A stretch of 39,677 nt of DNA from Helicobacteraceae bacterium (GTDB lineage: Bacteria; Campylobacterota; Campylobacteria; Campylobacterales; Sulfurimonadaceae): NCBI GenBank assembly GCA_015488775.1, contig WFNF01000071.1, forward strand, positions 1 to 39,677. Direction: 5' to 3'. Shown here piece by piece: positions 36,676 through 39,677 of this stretch (its first letter is position 1; each line of letters opens with the position of its first letter). The notes below the pieces were generated by a model, which was given only the letters and a program-made list of their open reading frames with translations, was not told the DNA's origin and made no database searches. Position numbers and translations under genes: made by a program.

Positions 36676-37614
36676 ATGAAAAAGATTATTTTACTAAGCA
36701 TTCTACTTTTTACTGCATGTCAACAAGATTATAATCCAAATGAGCAACTAGCTTTAGACACTACAAAGAAAGAACAAAATTCTAAAAATAGCACCGATTT
36801 AAACTCTACAAACAAATCTGCATCCTTTAGCGAAGTACTTACAATTTTAAATAGCAAATGTTTGGGTTGTCATGGAACTAGTGGAGATTTTACTTTAGGT
36901 GATAATTATGAACATCTTAGCCAAAGTGAACAGTATAATAATGTTGTAAATCTTGTTGATACAAGCGATGTTGAATCATCTCGTTTACTACAAAAAATGA
37001 CAAAGACTATATCTCATGGTGGTGGTGAAGTTATAGCAAAAAATAGTAATGATTATAATCTAATATATGCTTGGATAAAAGATGGAGCTATAGAAGTATA
37101 TACAAGTACATCAGATAAAAATACAAGCAATAGTGTTGTTTTACCTGGCTATACCAAACCATCATCACAACTTAACTCTTTTAGTGTAAAACATAAAGAT
37201 GGAGCTGGGATTATTCAAGGAAAGGCTTGTATAACCTGTCATAATGACTGGGAAGGTGAAGATATAGTAGCTTTTGGTGGCACACTATTTTCATATATAC
37301 ATACACCAAATGGTAAATATTATAAAGATTTAAGTGGATACACAGTTGAACTTATCAAATCTGATGGTTCAATCATCTCTGTTATAACTAGAGTTCGAAG
37401 TTCAAGTAAAGGTCAAAACGATTTTTATGCCAAAACAAGTAAAGCTTCGTTAAAAGATAGCGATAAATTTATGATAAAAATAAAAGATAAAAACAAAAAA
37501 GTGATCAACACTTCAAAAACACTTCACAAAGCTTCAACACAAAGAGATTGTAACAGATGTCATAGTGAAAATGGGACTAATGGAGCACCTGGTCGTATTT
37601 TAGGTGCATCATAA
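36676..37614 (+). CDS. Triheme cytochrome c lipoprotein
   Basis: A 312-residue lipoprotein with signal peptide and lipobox ending LLFTAC (Cys15), then a Ser/Thr/Asn-rich linker (about 25–50). Three heme c motifs follow: CLGCH (62–66), CITCH (185–189) and CNRCH (292–296). The first module (about 50–136) looks like a monoheme domain of the type fused to PSD1/planctomycete-like cytochromes. The later part has a strand-rich segment (about 200–280) between hemes two and three. It is anchored to a membrane on the periplasmic side or outside, and is probably an electron-transfer protein with unknown partners. AAAGGAT precedes the ATG. I do not recognise a named family. Confidence 0.85.
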   Translation: MKKIILLSILLFTACQQDYNPNEQLALDTTKKEQNSKNSTDLNSTNKSASFSEVLTILNSKCLGCHGTSGDFTLGDNYEHLSQSEQYNNVVNLVDTSDVESSRLLQKMTKTISHGGGEVIAKNSNDYNLIYAWIKDGAIEVYTSTSDKNTSNSVVLPGYTKPSSQLNSFSVKHKDGAGIIQGKACITCHNDWEGEDIVAFGGTLFSYIHTPNGKYYKDLSGYTVELIKSDGSIISVITRVRSSSKGQNDFYAKTSKASLKDSDKFMIKIKDKNKKVINTSKTLHKASTQRDCNRCHSENGTNGAPGRILGAS

Positions 37615-37643
37615 GCTAATAATTTAAATCTTCTAACTCATCT

Positions 37644-37671
37644 GCCCTTTGAGAAGTTAACTCCAAAAGGC
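37644..37671 (+). terminator. Weak hairpin after the triheme lipoprotein gene
   Basis: GCCCTTT and AAAAGGC form an imperfect 7-bp stem with a 14-base loop, 30 bases after the stop codon. No T tract follows, so termination is uncertain. Confidence 0.25.
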
Positions 37672-37731
37672 AAGATGCTCTATTGACTTTATGTTAAACT
37701 AAAATCAAATATATCAAAATACTACTCCTTA

Positions 37732-37801
37732 AACTCAAATTATGAAATAGAAAACTAAAGGATGCATCTATCATTGCACACAAGGCACATTCATAAAATT
37801 A
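37732..37801. repeat. Partial copy of the MITE-like repeat
   Basis: These 70 bases match 19543–19612 at 64 positions without gaps. The copy begins at the left terminal inverted repeat (AACTCAAATTATGAAATAG) and stops at ATAAAATTA, so the right half and right terminal repeat are missing. It lies in the 294-base gap between the lipoprotein and sirtuin genes, which otherwise holds a weak hairpin, AT-rich DNA and an FNR-like site. Confidence 0.7.
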
Positions 37802-37843
37802 AACTTTACACTTTATCACAAATAATAAAAAAAATAATAAAAC

Positions 37844-37857
37844 TTGATATATATCAC
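37844..37857 (+). promoter_or_regulatory. CRP/FNR-family-like binding site upstream of the sirtuin gene
   Basis: TTGATATATATCAC matches the FNR consensus TTGAT-N4-ATCAA at nine of ten defined positions, about 52 bases before the start codon. The AT-rich background weakens the significance. Confidence 0.4.
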
Positions 37858-37908
37858 ACCTAAAAACAATAAAACTATGTTAAGATTATAAAAAATTAGG
37901 AAACCTTG

Positions 37909-38751
37909 ATGATTGACAATGAACTTTTAGAAGAGATTAAAAAATCTATTGATGATGCTGATGCTATTTTAATTACCGCTGGTGCTGGTATGGGTGTGGA
38001 TAGTGGTTTACCAGATTTTAGAGGGACAAGTGGATTTTGGAAGTCTTATCCTGTTGTTGAAAAACTTGGATTAAGTTTTGAAGATATGGCTAACCCTCAA
38101 TGGTTTGAAAAAGACCCAGCTTTAGCTTGGGCATTTTATGGGCATAGATTTAATCTATATAGAGATACAACTCCACATTGTGGATTTAAACTTCTAAAAG
38201 ATTTAGTTGAATCTAAAAATGACAACTATTTTATCTTAACATCAAATGTTGATGGACAGTTTCAAAAAGCTGGTTTTGATGAAGATAAAATTGCTGAGGT
38301 TCATGGTTCTATACTACATTGGCAATGTAGCAATGTTGAGTGTGAAAGCGAGATATTTGAAGCTGAAGATAAAGATATAGATGTAGATATTGATCAGTTC
38401 AAAGCCTTAGAGATACCACATTGTAAAGAGTGTCAAAGTGTTTTAAGACCAAATATATTGATGTTTGGTGATAATACTTTTCTTGAAGATAGAGTTGAAG
38501 ATCAAGAGGATAGCTTTCATGTTTGGCTTGCTAAACTACAATTTACTAATCAAAAACTTGTAGTTATTGAGCTTGGTGCTGGTACAACCATACCAACTAT
38601 TAGACATAAAAGTGAGCATGTGGTTGAAACACTAGATAACGCTAAACTTATAAGAATAAATCCAAGAGAGTCACAAGTAGATAAAAGTTATGGTTTTAGT
38701 GTCCCTTTAGGTTCACTTGAAGCACTTGAAACTATTTTAAAGCCATGCTAG
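37909..38751 (+). CDS. Sir2-family NAD-dependent protein deacylase
   Basis: A 280-residue sirtuin: NAD-binding GAGMGVDSGLPDFRG (25–39), TSNVDGQF (111–118, matching the usual TQNxD motif), catalytic His132 in VHGS, and four zinc cysteines at about 140, 145, 172 and 175. It would remove acetyl or other acyl groups from lysines with NAD use. The motif variants (GAGMG, TSNVD) place it in a divergent bacterial subgroup rather than the CobB type. The start is the ATG at 37909, with TTAGG upstream; the TTG just before is less likely. Its end overlaps the CCA-adding enzyme gene by seven bases. Confidence 0.9.
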   Translation: MIDNELLEEIKKSIDDADAILITAGAGMGVDSGLPDFRGTSGFWKSYPVVEKLGLSFEDMANPQWFEKDPALAWAFYGHRFNLYRDTTPHCGFKLLKDLVESKNDNYFILTSNVDGQFQKAGFDEDKIAEVHGSILHWQCSNVECESEIFEAEDKDIDVDIDQFKALEIPHCKECQSVLRPNILMFGDNTFLEDRVEDQEDSFHVWLAKLQFTNQKLVVIELGAGTTIPTIRHKSEHVVETLDNAKLIRINPRESQVDKSYGFSVPLGSLEALETILKPC

Positions 38752-39677
38752 GAAAAAAGATTTATCTTGTTGGTGGCGCTGTTCGTGATACTATCTTAGG
38801 ATTTGAAGTCAAAGATAAAGATTATGTTGCAGTCGGCTATAAAGATGAAGATTTTAAACATCTAAAAAAAGTTGGTAAAGATTTTTCTGTTTTTTTAAGA
38901 GAAGATGGAAGCGAACTAGCATTAGCAAGACAAGAAAAAAAAATAGCTAAAGGCTACAATGGTTTTGAGATGAACACTAATGGTGTTACTTTAGAGGATG
39001 ATTTATCAAGAAGAGATTTAACTATAAACTCCATAGCTTTTGATCAAGAAGTTAAAGGGTATATTGACCCTTTTAATGGTTTAGATGATATAAAAAGAAA
39101 AACTTTAAGACATATATCTCCTGCTTTTACAGAAGACCCTTTGCGTGTTTTAAGAGTTGCTAGATTTAGAGCAACCTTTGGTATATCATGGAAAATACAC
39201 CATAGTACAAAAGTTCTTGTATATCAAATGAGAGATGAGTTAAAGTCACTTCAAAAAGATAGAGTTTATAAAGAGATAGAGAAAGTTTTAAAGTTAAAAG
39301 AGAGTCATATATTTTTTGAAACAATGTTTGAACTTGGTGTTTTAGATATTGTATTTCCAAATATCTACTCCCTTACAACACTTAAAGAGGGTTCAATCTA
39401 CCATCTTGAGGGCTCAGTGTTTATCCATACAATGCAGATGTTAAAACTATCACAAAACAGTTCACCACTTATAAAACTTAGTATTTTGTTTCATGATATA
39501 GCAAAACCACACTGTTATAGAGTGTATGGAAACTCAGCAGGACATGAAAAAGTTGAGTTGGTTGAGAGTAGAATAGATTTTGAGATACCAACAAAACTAA
39601 AAAAAGCTATGCTGTTTTTGATTAAGTATCATATAAAAATATCACTTATAAATGAGATGTCAGCAAAAAAACTCGCA
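38745..39677 (+). CDS. cca: CCA tRNA nucleotidyltransferase (5' part, cut by the window edge)
   Basis: The open frame runs 311 codons to the window end without a stop. The class II nucleotidyltransferase motifs are LVGGAVRD (8–15), the metal-binding DKD (Asp24, Asp26), RRDLTINSIAFD (89–100) and EDPLRVLRVARF (130–141). An HD domain begins near HD 250–251 in FHDIAKPH. The enzyme adds or repairs the CCA end of tRNAs; some relatives with an HD domain also have phosphatase and phosphodiesterase activity. In some bacteria two such proteins share C- and A-addition, so a partial role is possible. The start ATG overlaps the sirtuin stop region, so translation is probably coupled. Confidence 0.92.
   Translation, partial: MLGKKIYLVGGAVRDTILGFEVKDKDYVAVGYKDEDFKHLKKVGKDFSVFLREDGSELALARQEKKIAKGYNGFEMNTNGVTLEDDLSRRDLTINSIAFDQEVKGYIDPFNGLDDIKRKTLRHISPAFTEDPLRVLRVARFRATFGISWKIHHSTKVLVYQMRDELKSLQKDRVYKEIEKVLKLKESHIFFETMFELGVLDIVFPNIYSLTTLKEGSIYHLEGSVFIHTMQMLKLSQNSSPLIKLSILFHDIAKPHCYRVYGNSAGHEKVELVESRIDFEIPTKLKKAMLFLIKYHIKISLINEMSAKKLA

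Noticed and set aside
1-39677. CRISPR arrays, tRNA or rRNA genes, complete insertion sequences, prophage genes
   Set aside because: No spaced direct-repeat arrays, no tRNA T-arm-like motifs in the intergenic regions, and no transposase, integrase or phage structural genes were found by reading.

Overview
The window is AT-rich, densely coded chromosomal DNA with almost no foreign-looking stretches. It most resembles a free-living Campylobacterota (epsilonproteobacterial) chromosome, probably Sulfurimonas-like. The signs are a short (~1,000 aa) Mfd, the futalosine menaquinone enzyme MqnE, an HldD–HldE heptose operon, periplasmic c-type cytochromes, many signal-transduction proteins and typical small Campylobacterota proteins. 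The genus is inference from gene content; no rRNA or tRNA gene is present to confirm it.

Left part (1–9.8 kb): a degraded fragment at the edge, then a minus-strand run of mfd, a very large BvgS-like hybrid kinase with three periplasmic solute-binding modules, and a REC–HD-GYP response regulator whose gene overlaps the kinase gene. A selenium pair follows (selU/mnmH and selD, coupled one base apart), diverging from a small HAD phosphatase.

Middle (11.4–25.1 kb): acs; an LPS heptose operon (hldD–hldE–outer-membrane protein); a small cytochrome c; purL; a 166-bp MITE-like element with terminal inverted repeats just upstream of a BamA-like barrel gene; then pit and a phosphate-porin-like gene, divergently transcribed from an intergenic region with matching 11-bp-spaced TGTAAC repeats on both sides (putative Pho boxes); then selO, convergent with the porin.

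Right part (25.2–39.7 kb): a family 2 glycosyltransferase behind mqnE; divergent glnD; a predicted heme-c-sensing diguanylate cyclase overlapping a BaiN/YhiN-type flavoprotein; a GT1 glycosyltransferase; and a compact metal operon (ArsR regulator, MerT–MerP fusion with a Cys-Gly-rich tail, CopZ-like Fe-S/Zn metallochaperone) behind a perfect 22-bp palindrome. After these come a lysine-rich histone-like protein, two small uncharacterised proteins, a triheme lipoprotein, a second partial copy of the MITE-like repeat, a sirtuin, and the 5' part of a CCA-adding enzyme gene cut by the window edge.

The most interesting items are the metal operon (mercury-type uptake and sensing without a reductase, and a KCG-repeat tail resembling copper-binding bufferin/HvfA peptides), the symmetric Pho-type intergenic region, and the dispersed MITE-like repeat. 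No CRISPR array, complete insertion sequence, prophage, tRNA or rRNA was seen.
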